NCBI GenBank assembly: GCA_017963125.1
Contig: JAGCUA010000069.1
Coordinates: 1 to 64,000 of the forward strand
Direction of reading: 5' to 3'
From: a bacterium
Lineage (GTDB): Bacteria; UBP6; UBA1177
DNA length: 64,000 nucleotides
In this document: positions 26,023 through 35,185 of the stretch, one piece after another
How positions within the stretch are numbered: the first letter of the stretch is position 1
How the letters are laid out: each line of letters begins with the position of its first letter
Program-made: the position numbers and the translations under genes
The notes under the pieces: model-generated
The model's database searches: none
Seen by the model: only the letters and a program-made list of their open reading frames with translations
What the model was told of the DNA's origin: nothing

Positions 26023-27885
26023 TCATCTGTCTGATCTTACTGTACTATTCAGTTCAAAATTTTTATAATTTATGAATTTTATTAGATTTTTAAGACGATT
26101 TTTATCAAGATCATCAGCAAGATTATTGTTTTCAAGCGGATCGTTTTTGAGATCGAAGCAGTAATTTTTGCCTGTTATGTGATTAAAAAAGAATTTGTGG
26201 TTTCCGTCCAGAATGCCGCTGTGAAGATTCATCGCTCTAGTGTAGATAAAGACGGGTTTTGTTATTCCGTCAAACATGTTTTCGCCGATCCACGAACTGC
26301 CAGGTTCGATCCCCGCTAAAGCCGCAATCGTCGGGGCAACATCAAGCACTGTTGTGGGATTTGTCACTGTTTGAGGCGCGGCATCAGAGATCCCTTTCGC
26401 ATAAATCAGGAACGGGATGTGAAGATTTTCATCCCAAAGGTAGTTCGGATGAATAAAGTTTCCGACTTTTCTTCCGAAAGCCTCTCCGTGATCGCTCGTT
26501 ATTATAACTATCGAATTTTCCATAATATTTTCTTTATCAAGTCTGTTCAGGAACTCTTCCATTTTTGCATTCATGTATTCCTGCGATTTGTAGTAGCGCT
26601 CCAATGAACCAAGTTTTGATGTGTCCTCGAACGGAACCTCATAAGGTGCGTGCGTCCAATATGGAAAATAAAGAGCAAAAAACGGTTTGTCTTCTGATTT
26701 AATGCCTTGAATATGGCTGAAAAAATCTTTCTGAACAATTTCTTCCTCTACTGCCGTTGCGGTGCCGAACTGCCGCTTAAAAGTTCCGTTCCTGATTATT
26801 TCAGAAGGTTCAAAAACGTAGTCGATTTTCCTGATCATTCTATTGTTTCCGAAGTTGTCGAAATCAAGGAGGACCGGCGAGAAAAAAGAAGTTGCATAGC
26901 CGTTTTTTCTGAAAACATCGAAAAGTGATTCACAATCGAACGACTCATCGGATTTTGTGATCGATTCATAATCAGTTCCGACATAATTCGAACAGAAAAG
27001 CGACAGGATAGAACGCGTTGTCGCCGGGAAAACAGTTCTGTGAGAGACAAAACTTATTGATTTCTCTGACAAATCTTCAAGAAACAAAAATTTGCTGTTT
27101 TTGTCGTTACCGAGCGGGGTTCTCTCGAAAGCGGTGCTTTCCAAAACAATCAAAATCACATTCTTCCCTTTTGTCGCACCGAAATCGAAGTCAACTTTCG
27201 GAAAAGCACCATTTTCATCAGCAATTCCGGGATATTCCGCCTTTTCAGGCTCAGTATCAAGAGGCAAATAGTAATTCTTTAAAATCCTTGTCGAAAAATA
27301 TTCAAAAACAGGACTTTTTCCAAGGCCTACAGTAGCTTCAAACGGCAGAAACGCCGTGACAAGACAAAAAACTGCATTTACCGCCAGAAGAATTGAAATA
27401 ACGCGGCAGGAAAAAGGTTTGATAATGTAAGTTTTCTTTTTAATGACAAAAAGCAAAGCGATAAAAATCAAAAAGAAACATGAAAAAATCTTTCCTATTA
27501 AAAAAGGATTCAAGGCAAAAGCATAGTAACTTGCAATTTCATTTGAATCATAAACAAGAAATCTTGCCAATCCGAGGTTGGTAAACCCACGGAAATATTG
27601 AAAGATCGGGAAATCATACAAAAGGAACAAGCCAAACAGAAAAAGCAGCATGAAAGTCAACAGGTTAAACAGCTTGAATTTATTGGCAAAATCCCATACT
27701 TTAAAAAATATGAAAAGGAGAATGAAATCAAACGAAACCAAAATCAATGAAAACGGAAAAACAAACAAAACAGGAAAATGATCCGGAACCGAATAAAGAT
27801 ACTGAAGCGCTGCAAGAACTTTGCATATAAGAATTAGAAGATAGGAAATCGTGAGGAAATACCGGGAGTTAGTTGTCAGCTTCAT
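26023..27885 (-). CDS. LTA-synthase-like membrane sulfatase/phosphotransferase
   Basis: Five or so N-terminal membrane helices (about 1-190) precede an extracytoplasmic sulfatase-family domain: NVILIVLEST opens the metal site, the catalytic threonine is in FPATTRSILSLFCSNY, and later ligands include YWTHAPYEVP and SDHGEAFGR. Proteins of this architecture transfer phosphoglycerol or phosphoethanolamine to envelope glycans or lipids; here the acceptor is unknown. The start is taken as ATG 27885, overlapping the upstream Lgt-like gene by 17 bp; an earlier in-frame TTG is less likely. The overlap indicates that the two membrane proteins are made together. Confidence 0.85.
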   Translation of the reverse strand: MKLTTNSRYFLTISYLLILICKVLAALQYLYSVPDHFPVLFVFPFSLILVSFDFILLFIFFKVWDFANKFKLFNLLTFMLLFLFGLFLLYDFPIFQYFRGFTNLGLARFLVYDSNEIASYYAFALNPFLIGKIFSCFFLIFIALLFVIKKKTYIIKPFSCRVISILLAVNAVFCLVTAFLPFEATVGLGKSPVFEYFSTRILKNYYLPLDTEPEKAEYPGIADENGAFPKVDFDFGATKGKNVILIVLESTAFERTPLGNDKNSKFLFLEDLSEKSISFVSHRTVFPATTRSILSLFCSNYVGTDYESITKSDESFDCESLFDVFRKNGYATSFFSPVLLDFDNFGNNRMIRKIDYVFEPSEIIRNGTFKRQFGTATAVEEEIVQKDFFSHIQGIKSEDKPFFALYFPYWTHAPYEVPFEDTSKLGSLERYYKSQEYMNAKMEEFLNRLDKENIMENSIVIITSDHGEAFGRKVGNFIHPNYLWDENLHIPFLIYAKGISDAAPQTVTNPTTVLDVAPTIAALAGIEPGSSWIGENMFDGITKPVFIYTRAMNLHSGILDGNHKFFFNHITGKNYCFDLKNDPLENNNLADDLDKNRLKNLIKFINYKNFELNSTVRSDR

Positions 27886-28726
27886 TCTTGAAAGATTCCG
27901 CAATTTCTTTTCTGTTTTTGATAAAAAAGAATAAACTTACCGCGACCATCACAAGAGCGATCCACTGCGACATCGAGAGATATCCCCACAACTCCCTGGG
28001 ATCGATCCTGAAAAATTCGATTATGAAGCGGCCTATCCCATACAGCAACATCTGTGCAAAAAAATAAAAATAAGGACAGCGGATCTTGTTTTTACAAAAA
28101 AAGATCAACAAAAACAGGAAGATAATAAATCCATAAGCGAAAGAGAAAAGTTGTGTCGGAAGAAGCGGAACAGTCGTATTCTCAACAATCAAGTCAGGAA
28201 AATTTTTTTTCAATTCCCGAAAAGCAAGACTTCTCTGCGGAAACGAAATTCCGAAAGTTTCATTCGGTATTCCGTAACAACATCCATCCAAAAAACAGCC
28301 TATACGCCAAATTGCAAAAAACAAAGAGCTGGATATTGCTGAAATATTGAGAAATTCAGACAATGACTTTCGTTTAAATATATAATTTGCGAACCAGATT
28401 CCGAAAATTGAACCCAGATAACCGCCGAACATAACCTTTCCTCTGGGGTTCAGCGGATTGAAAGCCTGAAGAATCAAGGTGGAAACAGGGTATTCAGCCA
28501 AATATTTGTCGGATACTGTTCCGTCGAGAAAAATACTGAACAGCGTTCCGATCAATAGTCCGAAATACATCGCAAAAAGCGGTATAAACCAACTTTTCAA
28601 CAGCTTGATCGAGCGGATTTTGAGCAGAATGATGAATGTCACGAAATATAGCGCAAGTGCTATATTCTGCACGGAAAAAAAATTACCTCTATAATTTTGA
28701 TAAACTAAAAATATTTGCTTTAACAT
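27869..28726 (-). CDS. Lgt-like membrane protein with altered active site
   Basis: The 285-residue, seven-helix protein belongs to the prolipoprotein diacylglyceryl transferase family, with WRIGCFLDGCCYG, LLPTQLFSFAYGF and GRFIIEFFRIDPRE. Compared with E. coli Lgt, the His of HGG reads MFGG, and Asn146 and Glu151 are both Cys within RIGCFLDGC, while the Arg is kept. True Lgt adds diacylglycerol to lipoprotein cysteines. These changes suggest a family member with another substrate or chemistry. It is paired with the sulfatase-type phosphotransferase gene, so a joint envelope-modification role is plausible. Confidence 0.8.
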   Translation of the reverse strand: MLKQIFLVYQNYRGNFFSVQNIALALYFVTFIILLKIRSIKLLKSWFIPLFAMYFGLLIGTLFSIFLDGTVSDKYLAEYPVSTLILQAFNPLNPRGKVMFGGYLGSIFGIWFANYIFKRKSLSEFLNISAISSSLFFAIWRIGCFLDGCCYGIPNETFGISFPQRSLAFRELKKNFPDLIVENTTVPLLPTQLFSFAYGFIIFLFLLIFFCKNKIRCPYFYFFAQMLLYGIGRFIIEFFRIDPRELWGYLSMSQWIALVMVAVSLFFFIKNRKEIAESFKNEADN

Positions 28727-28751
28727 AGATCCTCACCTTCCTCTGTTTATT

Positions 28752-30035
28752 TCACAACCTTATGCGGTCAGCCTTGTGCTTTTCAATGACAGCAAAAACC
28801 TTTTTCGTGGTGAGTCCCTGGACCACGATCGTAAAATACATCGTCACGCTAGTTACTATGATCACGACATAGTAGTTTGAGGGTGTAAGAAATTCGGCTG
28901 TGCTGAGTGCCAGTGCCAGCGAAAGGCCCCCTTTGAGCGCGCTCCAGGTCATGAGCGAGGTAAATTCCATCGTGTTGTAACGGTTCGGGATCTTGTGTTT
29001 TCCGATGATAAGAGCTGAAGTGCCGACACCGAGAAAACGCGCTGCCATATTTATAAGAATCGCTCCGAAAACAAGTGCTGCAATCAGCGGATGGTGCGGC
29101 AGACTCAGCACTGCGCATCCTATCAGAATGAAGAGGATGTTGTTGAGCAGCGTATCTGCCAGATGCCAGAAATCCTCATACCAGTCCTTGGGATCCACGA
29201 CCTTGCGCCACTCCTCGTATCTGGCCATGTTCTTCGAGAAATATATCCCGCACACTACGGAAGCGATAACGCCGGAGCATCCTAAAGCCTCGCAGATTAT
29301 ATATGCCGCAACGACATCGAGAAGGCTTATCAGGATGTGCAGCATCGGATTGTTGCTGGCACGCAGAAGCCTGAACATAAGGAAGGAAACCGCAAGTCCT
29401 ATCGCCACCGCGCCAAGAAGCTCCTTCGCCATAAGCACAGGAAAGCTAAGATCCGAAACGTCGTTGACGATATTTTTGACGCACACAAAAACGGCGACAC
29501 CGGTTCCGTCGTTAAAAAGCGACTCTCCCTCGATGACGGTCGATACGTTTTTGGAAAGCCCCGCCTTTTTGAGAATGCTCGTCGCCGCGATCGGGTCGGT
29601 AGGCGAAACTATGCAGCCGAGCAGTATGCAGAGCCATATTGAAAAATCGAGACCGATAAGATAAGCAAATAGATAGAATATTCCTCCGTAGACAAAGGAC
29701 GAAATTACAGTTGAAAGCAGTGCGAGCAGGCTTATCGACTTGATGTTTTTCACGAAGCGGTTGAAGTTGACTCCGCTCGCGCCAGAAAAGAGCATGAAGC
29801 ACAGGATCCCGTTCATCAGGAATTCCTGGAAATTGAAATCGGCTATCCTGCCTACCATACTTGTCTCGAAATCAATGAAACCCAAGGCTTCAAGTATCTT
29901 CACGAAGCCTGCTATAAGAAATGAAAAAAGCACAAGGGCTATATCATTCGATATTTTCAAGGTTTTTTCGTTGAATACAGTGATCGCGACGATCATGAAA
30001 AGTATGAAAAGCACTCCTGACAGCATGTGTTCCAT
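28752..30035 (-). CDS. CPA1-family sodium/proton antiporter (NhaP-like)
   Basis: The 427-residue protein has about 12-13 membrane helices and the CPA1 core: FMLFSGASGVNFNRF, GCIVSPTDPIAATSILKKAGL with the ion-binding Asp, and EGESLFNDGTGVAVFV. Such proteins exchange Na+ or K+ for H+. The start is ATG 30035 with GGAAG seven bases upstream. An upstream in-frame ATG at 30074 would overlap trkA and has no ribosome site. It follows trkA by 19 bp, pointing to joint control of monovalent cations. Confidence 0.9.
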   Translation of the reverse strand: MEHMLSGVLFILFMIVAITVFNEKTLKISNDIALVLFSFLIAGFVKILEALGFIDFETSMVGRIADFNFQEFLMNGILCFMLFSGASGVNFNRFVKNIKSISLLALLSTVISSFVYGGIFYLFAYLIGLDFSIWLCILLGCIVSPTDPIAATSILKKAGLSKNVSTVIEGESLFNDGTGVAVFVCVKNIVNDVSDLSFPVLMAKELLGAVAIGLAVSFLMFRLLRASNNPMLHILISLLDVVAAYIICEALGCSGVIASVVCGIYFSKNMARYEEWRKVVDPKDWYEDFWHLADTLLNNILFILIGCAVLSLPHHPLIAALVFGAILINMAARFLGVGTSALIIGKHKIPNRYNTMEFTSLMTWSALKGGLSLALALSTAEFLTPSNYYVVIIVTSVTMYFTIVVQGLTTKKVFAVIEKHKADRIRL

Positions 30036-30054
30036 ATTACAACTTCCGCAAATA

Positions 30055-31422
30055 CTATCCGACAATATCGGCAAGGCTCAGGATCCTGTGTTCCGCCGAA
30101 ACAACTATAACATGATCTCCCGGCAGGATCTTCGAGTTTCCGCCGGCGATCTCGACAGAGCCGCCGCGCATGATGACTGCGATCAGGATGCCCGGTTTCA
30201 GCTTGAAAGACTCATCCCTGAACAGTATCCCCTGCAGCTTGAAATCAGTTCCGACCTCGAATTCCGCAGCCTCTACCGATCCGGAATTAAGGGCATAGAG
30301 CCATTTCATCGAACCGCAGGTCTCGTCAGTTGCGTTGTCAATCAGGCGTACATCCTTGATTATATCGATAAGCGCCACATCCTGCGTCGAAAAAACATGG
30401 TTGATGCCGCTTTTTTTAAGCATCGTTTCATAATCGATATTTTTAATTACAGCAGCGATCCTGCCAGTTCCGAAGGACTTCGCGAACATCGATATTACAA
30501 GGTTTTCCTCATCACGGCTGGTTGCAGCGACACATGCGTCCGCCCCTTTCAGCTCCTTTTCCATGAGCTCCGAATCCGTTCCGTCGCCGTTGACGATATC
30601 CGCCTTCGGAAAACACTCGAGCATCTGACGGCAGCGCACCTCGTCATTGTCGATGACCGTAACTTTGATCCCGCGCCTGAGCAGAATCCCCGTCATATAG
30701 TAACCGACATTGCTCGCACCGACTATAACGGCCTTTTTCAGCCTTCTCTCTGTGATCCTCAGCTTATTCAGCGTTTTTTCCATATCCGCTTCAGCCGCGA
30801 CGAAGACGATCTTGTCTCCTGTTTTGATCGCATCCTTTCCTGACGGGGTAAAAACTCTGCCTCCGCGGTCAATAGCGCAGATAAGTATCTTTGCATCAAG
30901 CACCTTTTGTACTGCGGGGAGCTTCACACCGGACAAGATCCCGTTTTCGCATATCTCGACAGCAGAGAGATGAACGGCTCCGTTTCCGAACACCTCACGT
31001 TCTACAGTCTCAACGTAGCGCAGCATCTTGATCCCTACCTCGGCTGCCGCCCTGTCAGGATTGATCAGAAGATCGACACCAAGTTCACTAGTCATAAAAC
31101 TTATCTCTTTTTCGTATTCAGGACTCCTGACAGCCGCTATCGTGCGCTTTACCCCGAGTTTTTTAGCCGCACTGCAGCACAAAATGTTCGTTTCGTCGTT
31201 CTTCGTTACCGCTACAAACACTGAAGCCGAATCGATACCGCATTTTCTGAGCAGCCCGGAACAGCACCCGTTGCCGACATAGCCGTTGCAGTCAAATGCA
31301 TCGGTAATGGCGTCAATCTTCTCAGGAGAGCGGTCAATAACCACAAGATCGTAACCTTCTTCGGTGATATGCTTTGCAAGCGCGAACCCGACCTTGCTGG
31401 CTCCGACAATTATTACTCTCAT
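30055..31422 (-). CDS. trkA: Trk potassium uptake regulator TrkA
   Basis: The 455-residue protein has two RCK_N-RCK_C units. The first Rossmann motif is MRVIIVGASKVGFALAKHI with acidic end VVIDRSPEKI; the second is KKAVIVGASNVGYYMTGI with VIDNDEVR. TrkA binds NAD(H)/ATP and gates a TrkH/TrkG channel. No trkH gene is adjacent; instead the gene is followed by a CPA1 antiporter, so it may regulate that protein or a channel encoded elsewhere. GAGGGA precedes the ATG. Confidence 0.92.
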   Translation of the reverse strand: MRVIIVGASKVGFALAKHITEEGYDLVVIDRSPEKIDAITDAFDCNGYVGNGCCSGLLRKCGIDSASVFVAVTKNDETNILCCSAAKKLGVKRTIAAVRSPEYEKEISFMTSELGVDLLINPDRAAAEVGIKMLRYVETVEREVFGNGAVHLSAVEICENGILSGVKLPAVQKVLDAKILICAIDRGGRVFTPSGKDAIKTGDKIVFVAAEADMEKTLNKLRITERRLKKAVIVGASNVGYYMTGILLRRGIKVTVIDNDEVRCRQMLECFPKADIVNGDGTDSELMEKELKGADACVAATSRDEENLVISMFAKSFGTGRIAAVIKNIDYETMLKKSGINHVFSTQDVALIDIIKDVRLIDNATDETCGSMKWLYALNSGSVEAAEFEVGTDFKLQGILFRDESFKLKPGILIAVIMRGGSVEIAGGNSKILPGDHVIVVSAEHRILSLADIVG

Positions 31423-31449
31423 ATTTTCCCTCTCATACCTTGCAAAACT

Positions 31450-32568
31450 TTACTGCCACTTCTTTTCAGCTTCGGAAAGAATTCGCATAAGCGACTGATT
31501 ATTTTGAGATTTTGCGATATCAAGCGCGGTTTTTCCGTCGACTTGTCTGAGCGTCGGGTCGGCACCGAGCTCGAGAAGTTTTTTTGCAACGGAAAACAGG
31601 TCATGCTTAACTGCATAAATCAAAGCGGTATTTCCGAAATCATCGGTCGCATCGACATTGAACTTTTTCACAAGAAGGTACGAAGCAAGATCCTGCTTTT
31701 TAGCTTCCATCGCAATCATAAGCGCCGTTTTTCCGCCCTGGAATTTGTGGTTGAAATCTGCGTTTGCACCTGATTTCAAAAGAACGAGTGCCGCATCCAA
31801 ATGATTGTTGTGCACCGCCATTACAAAAAGATTGGCCTTCGGATTTTTGAAGTATTTTCCGTTCGGGTCGGCACCGTTTTCAAGAATAAGTTTCACAACT
31901 TCGGTATACCCTTTTTCGACCGCGATGACTATTGCCGCCTTTCCGTTTTTATCTTTTGTGTTTACGTCAGCACCTTCCGAAACAAGAGTTTTGACGGCTT
32001 TCGCGTCACCCTTCTCCACCGCGTTTATGAAATCCATCGGAAGAGTATTCTTTTTGCTCAGGATCCTGTATGTTTCCTGCGCTCTCGCGTCGATCGCGTA
32101 GTCGAGAGCCGTCTTCCCCGCTTTGGAATGTTTCTTTTCGTCGAAACCCATTTTAAGCAGTTTGTTCATAAGTTCTGCATTGTTTGCTTCAGCGGCATAC
32201 ATCAAAGTATCCTTTCCGGCAGAATCTTCAGTTTTGATCTCGGCTCCGGCCGCAAGCAGCATTTCAACAAGCTTTTTGTTTTTCAGCGAAATCGCATGCA
32301 GAAGCGCTGTTTTTCCGTCAGGCCCTTTGAGCTCAAGGTTGACACCGTTTTTGATGAAAAACTCAGTCATCGCGACATCACCCGAAGTGACAGCGGTAAC
32401 AAAAAGAGGCCAGTCCTCATCAACGAAATTGATGTCGGCACCTTTCGCGAACACTTCCGTTGCAGTTTTTACATTTCCAGCCTGAACCGCAGCCGCAAAA
32501 GACTCATTCAACTCATCGGCAAAAAGAAAAAACGAAAAAAATATTAAAAAAAGTAAAAATTTTTTCAT
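31450..32568 (-). CDS. Secreted ankyrin-repeat protein
   Basis: The 372-residue protein has a signal peptide (MKKFLLFLIFFSFFLFADE) and about nine to ten ankyrin repeats covering the rest, for example DGKTALLHAISLKNKKLVEM and DKNGKAAIVIAVEKGYTEVV. It is probably periplasmic and mediates protein contacts; no catalytic domain is present. The ribosome site is AGGAGG. Its promoter (32659-32686) lies beyond a 60-bp GC-rich element that fills most of the 5' leader. A second ankyrin gene in this window (51115) carries a related element upstream. Confidence 0.9.
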   Translation of the reverse strand: MKKFLLFLIFFSFFLFADELNESFAAAVQAGNVKTATEVFAKGADINFVDEDWPLFVTAVTSGDVAMTEFFIKNGVNLELKGPDGKTALLHAISLKNKKLVEMLLAAGAEIKTEDSAGKDTLMYAAEANNAELMNKLLKMGFDEKKHSKAGKTALDYAIDARAQETYRILSKKNTLPMDFINAVEKGDAKAVKTLVSEGADVNTKDKNGKAAIVIAVEKGYTEVVKLILENGADPNGKYFKNPKANLFVMAVHNNHLDAALVLLKSGANADFNHKFQGGKTALMIAMEAKKQDLASYLLVKKFNVDATDDFGNTALIYAVKHDLFSVAKKLLELGADPTLRQVDGKTALDIAKSQNNQSLMRILSEAEKKWQ

Positions 32569-32587
32569 TAAGCCTCCTTTTTCTTTC

Positions 32588-32647
32588 CCGCGCCGTGTCG
32601 TCGTAACGACGTGACAACGTGACGCCGATGGCGCGGTGTCGGCGCGG
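32588..32647 (-). repeat. 60-bp GC-rich octamer element A, leader of an ankyrin gene
   Basis: Perfect 8-bp terminal inverted repeats (CCGCGCCG and CGGCGCGG) enclose, on the minus strand, a 12-base part and four octamers: CGGCGTCA, CGTTGTCA, CGTCGTTA and CGACGACA. It lies between the promoter -10 and the ribosome site of the ankyrin gene, so it is transcribed in the 5' untranslated leader and can fold as a GC-rich stem. A related 60-bp element is at 50989-51048. Confidence 0.75.
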
Positions 32648-32658
32648 AAAACCAGAGC

Positions 32659-32686
32659 ATTATAACAAAAAATTTTATTGCTTCAA
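32659..32686 (-). promoter_or_regulatory. Promoter of the 372-residue ankyrin gene
   Basis: On the minus strand -35 TTGAAG (32681-32686) and perfect -10 TATAAT (32659-32664) are 16 bp apart. The expected start, about 32652, places all of element A in the transcript. Confidence 0.7.
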
Positions 32687-32727
32687 AAATTATGGTAAAG
32701 ACAAGCGACTTTTTTGGGGAGAGAAAA

Positions 32728-34185
32728 ATGAACGTAACTTTATCCGGATACAACATCGATTCTTCGACAATCGAGGAACTCAAAAACCGCGCAGGCTGGA
32801 CCGAGGACAACGTCACGCCCGAGACTCTGAGCGCGGCTTACGCCCGTATCTCACGTGATCCGGCGGATATCGGCGAACTGAGAAAAATCTCGCGCACCGA
32901 AGTCGCAAAATCGAGAAAGTCGAATGAAACGATAATTTTCGGTCTGGGGCATTCGAGTGTTGCGGAACACGCCGTTTTCAACTTCGACATCACGGGGATC
33001 TCAAGGCTCGCGACCGAAGAAGTTCAGAAGTTCAGACTTGCATCTTTCACCGAAAAAAGCCAGCGTTACATCACTCTTGACGGCGATTTCATAATGCCGG
33101 AAGAGATAAATAACTCCCCTTTTGCCGAAAAATTTTCGCAAGTCATCAAAATGCAGAACGACGCCTACTTCACCCTTTTTGAGGCTTTGAAAGAGGATCT
33201 TTTCGCGAAAAACGCAGATAAAATAAAAACCAAAAGAGATCAGATCGACCTTGAGACCAAGGCGAAAGAAGACGCGAGATACATAGTCGCTCTCGCCACG
33301 AAATCGCAGTTCGGAATGACTGTCAACGCCCGTTCGCTTGAAAATATGCTGCGACAGTTCAATTCGTCTGATCTTGCTGAAGTTCGCGAACTTTCGGCAA
33401 AACTTTTTGAGAAAGTGAAATCGCTCGCTCCGTCGCTCATCAAATATGTCGAGCCGACAAAACACGAGGCGGCCAAAAAAAGTGCTCTTCTGGAAGCCGC
33501 TCTTGCCGTAAAAGATGCAACCAACGTAAATAATGGTGATTTTTCACCTGTTTCATACTCAAAAGACGCAGACACAGAGCTTGTAGCGGCGCTTCTTTAC
33601 GCATATTCAAACAAAAATTTCGAAAGTTGTCTTGACCACGCCCGGAATATGAGCTTCGAAGCGAAAGAAAACCTGATAAAACAGGCACTTGCATCGAAAG
33701 AGAGCTTTGAAAAGGTTGACCGCGCCTTCGAGACGATCGACTACACTTTCGAACTCATTGTAAGTGCGACAAACTACGCTCAGCTCAAGCGCCACAGAAT
33801 GACGACACAGCTTGTTCAGGATTACGACCCGAATCTCGGCTGCACTCTTCCCGAATCGATAAAGGCGATCGGCAAAGAGGCGTTTTTCAACGAAACAATT
33901 AGTAAAATCAACGATTTTTACTACGATTTTGCAAAAGCTTTCCCCTGTTCCAGAAACTACATTCTTTCAAACGCACACAGGCGCAGAGTTCTCCTTAAAA
34001 TCAACGCCCGCGAGCTTTATCACTTCATTTCGCTGCGTGACGACGAACACGCTCAGTGGGACATCCGCAACAGCGCGAAAGAGGCTGAAAACTTCGTTAA
34101 ATCGGTCCATCCGCTCTCCTCTATGCTTCTCTGCGGCAAAAACAGCTACCGCGAACACTTCGCAAAAATATTCCCCGAAAAATGA
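32728..34185 (+). CDS. thyX: Double-length FAD-dependent thymidylate synthase ThyX
   Basis: At 485 residues this is twice the size of a typical ThyX (220-250). The first half carries HSSVAEHAVFNFDITGISRL and FRLASFTEKSQRYI (about residues 101-115), equivalent to the RHRxxSxNExSxRY motif with the first His-Arg replaced. The second half has LKRHRMTTQLVQDYDP (about 352) and a C-terminal LLKINARELYHFISLR, in which the serine part of the motif is lost. The active site is thus probably built from both halves. ThyX makes dTMP with flavin and methylene-folate. The start is ATG 32728 after GGGGAGAG. It overlaps the next gene by 4 bp. Confidence 0.9.
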   Translation: MNVTLSGYNIDSSTIEELKNRAGWTEDNVTPETLSAAYARISRDPADIGELRKISRTEVAKSRKSNETIIFGLGHSSVAEHAVFNFDITGISRLATEEVQKFRLASFTEKSQRYITLDGDFIMPEEINNSPFAEKFSQVIKMQNDAYFTLFEALKEDLFAKNADKIKTKRDQIDLETKAKEDARYIVALATKSQFGMTVNARSLENMLRQFNSSDLAEVRELSAKLFEKVKSLAPSLIKYVEPTKHEAAKKSALLEAALAVKDATNVNNGDFSPVSYSKDADTELVAALLYAYSNKNFESCLDHARNMSFEAKENLIKQALASKESFEKVDRAFETIDYTFELIVSATNYAQLKRHRMTTQLVQDYDPNLGCTLPESIKAIGKEAFFNETISKINDFYYDFAKAFPCSRNYILSNAHRRRVLLKINARELYHFISLRDDEHAQWDIRNSAKEAENFVKSVHPLSSMLLCGKNSYREHFAKIFPEK

Positions 34186-35072
34186 TTTCGTTTTCAGATT
34201 TCGCAGACACTAAAAAAACGATCCTTTTTGACGGCGCGACTGGTTCAGCCCTGCTTTCAGAAGATAATTCGGTGATCCTTCCCGACATTCTTTCGCTGAA
34301 ACGCCCGGGAATAGTGCTCGCTCTGCATGAAGAATACCTTGAAGCGGGCTGCGATGTGGTTGAAACGAATTCCTTCAACTCAAATCCCCTTGTTTTTGAA
34401 AGTTTCGGATCAAAAAAATCGGCCTCTGAATGTGCAAAAATTTCGGCAATTTTAGCCAAAAAAGCGGCTAAGAATTTTTCAACTCCTGAAAAACCGCGCT
34501 TTGTCGCAGGCTCAGTCGGCCCGGTTTTCAACCAAAACGGATCTCTGCCGCAGGATGAAACACTTCTTTTTGAAGCATATTCCATTCAGATCTCGGCACT
34601 TCTTGAAGGCGGTGTTGACCTTCTCATTTTTGAGACCATGCAGGACATTGTCCAATTAAATTCAGCGCTTGCCGCGGCAAAAAAAATCAATAAAGATATT
34701 CCGCTCATAGTTTCACTTTCAGGAAAAAACGGAAAAACGCATACAGGAAAGTCGTTTGAAGAAATCGTCAGCGAAATCTCTAAATATGATTTGTTCGCAC
34801 TCGGACTCAACTGCGAAGATTTTGCAGAAACAGAAAAAGATGCTGAAATAATTAAGAAAATTTCGCCGATTCCGCTTTCGATTATGCCGAATCTGGGATT
34901 TCCTGAAAAAATCAACGGAAAATTCCTCTACAAAACGACTCCGGCAAAATTTGCCGGAAAAATGTCAGAACTTATTCAGAAATTTGAACCAAAAATTATC
35001 GGCGGCTGCTGCGGGACTACACCTGAACACATCAAAGCGGCAGCAGGGAAAATATTTTGCATCCAAGAATAA
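34182..35072 (+). CDS. Homocysteine S-methyltransferase family protein
   Basis: The 296-residue TIM-barrel protein begins ILFDGATGSALL and carries the zinc-binding cysteines in LGLNCEDF and IIGGCCGTTPEHIKA, the arrangement of the N-terminal homocysteine-binding domain of MetH and of betaine/S-methylmethionine methyltransferases. The methyl donor cannot be read. It starts within the thyX stop (ATGA), coupling it to another one-carbon enzyme. Confidence 0.88.
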   Translation: MISFSDFADTKKTILFDGATGSALLSEDNSVILPDILSLKRPGIVLALHEEYLEAGCDVVETNSFNSNPLVFESFGSKKSASECAKISAILAKKAAKNFSTPEKPRFVAGSVGPVFNQNGSLPQDETLLFEAYSIQISALLEGGVDLLIFETMQDIVQLNSALAAAKKINKDIPLIVSLSGKNGKTHTGKSFEEIVSEISKYDLFALGLNCEDFAETEKDAEIIKKISPIPLSIMPNLGFPEKINGKFLYKTTPAKFAGKMSELIQKFEPKIIGGCCGTTPEHIKAAAGKIFCIQE

Positions 35073-35185
35073 ATATTCTGTTTTTTCTCCTGTTTTTAAA
35101 TATAATCCTCCGTTTTTGAAACCTCTCCTCTCGATCCTCTCTCCAAAGTGGAGACGGGAAAAGGTCTGGTCATTTGGAGATAAAG
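35073..35185 (+). promoter_or_regulatory. Intergenic region with possible promoter for maf
   Basis: A perfect TATAAT at 35101-35106 follows AT-rich DNA, but no good -35 is present 16-17 bases upstream. A small hairpin (TCTCC/GGAGA) sits in the presumed leader before the maf ribosome site. Support for initiation here is moderate. Confidence 0.4.
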
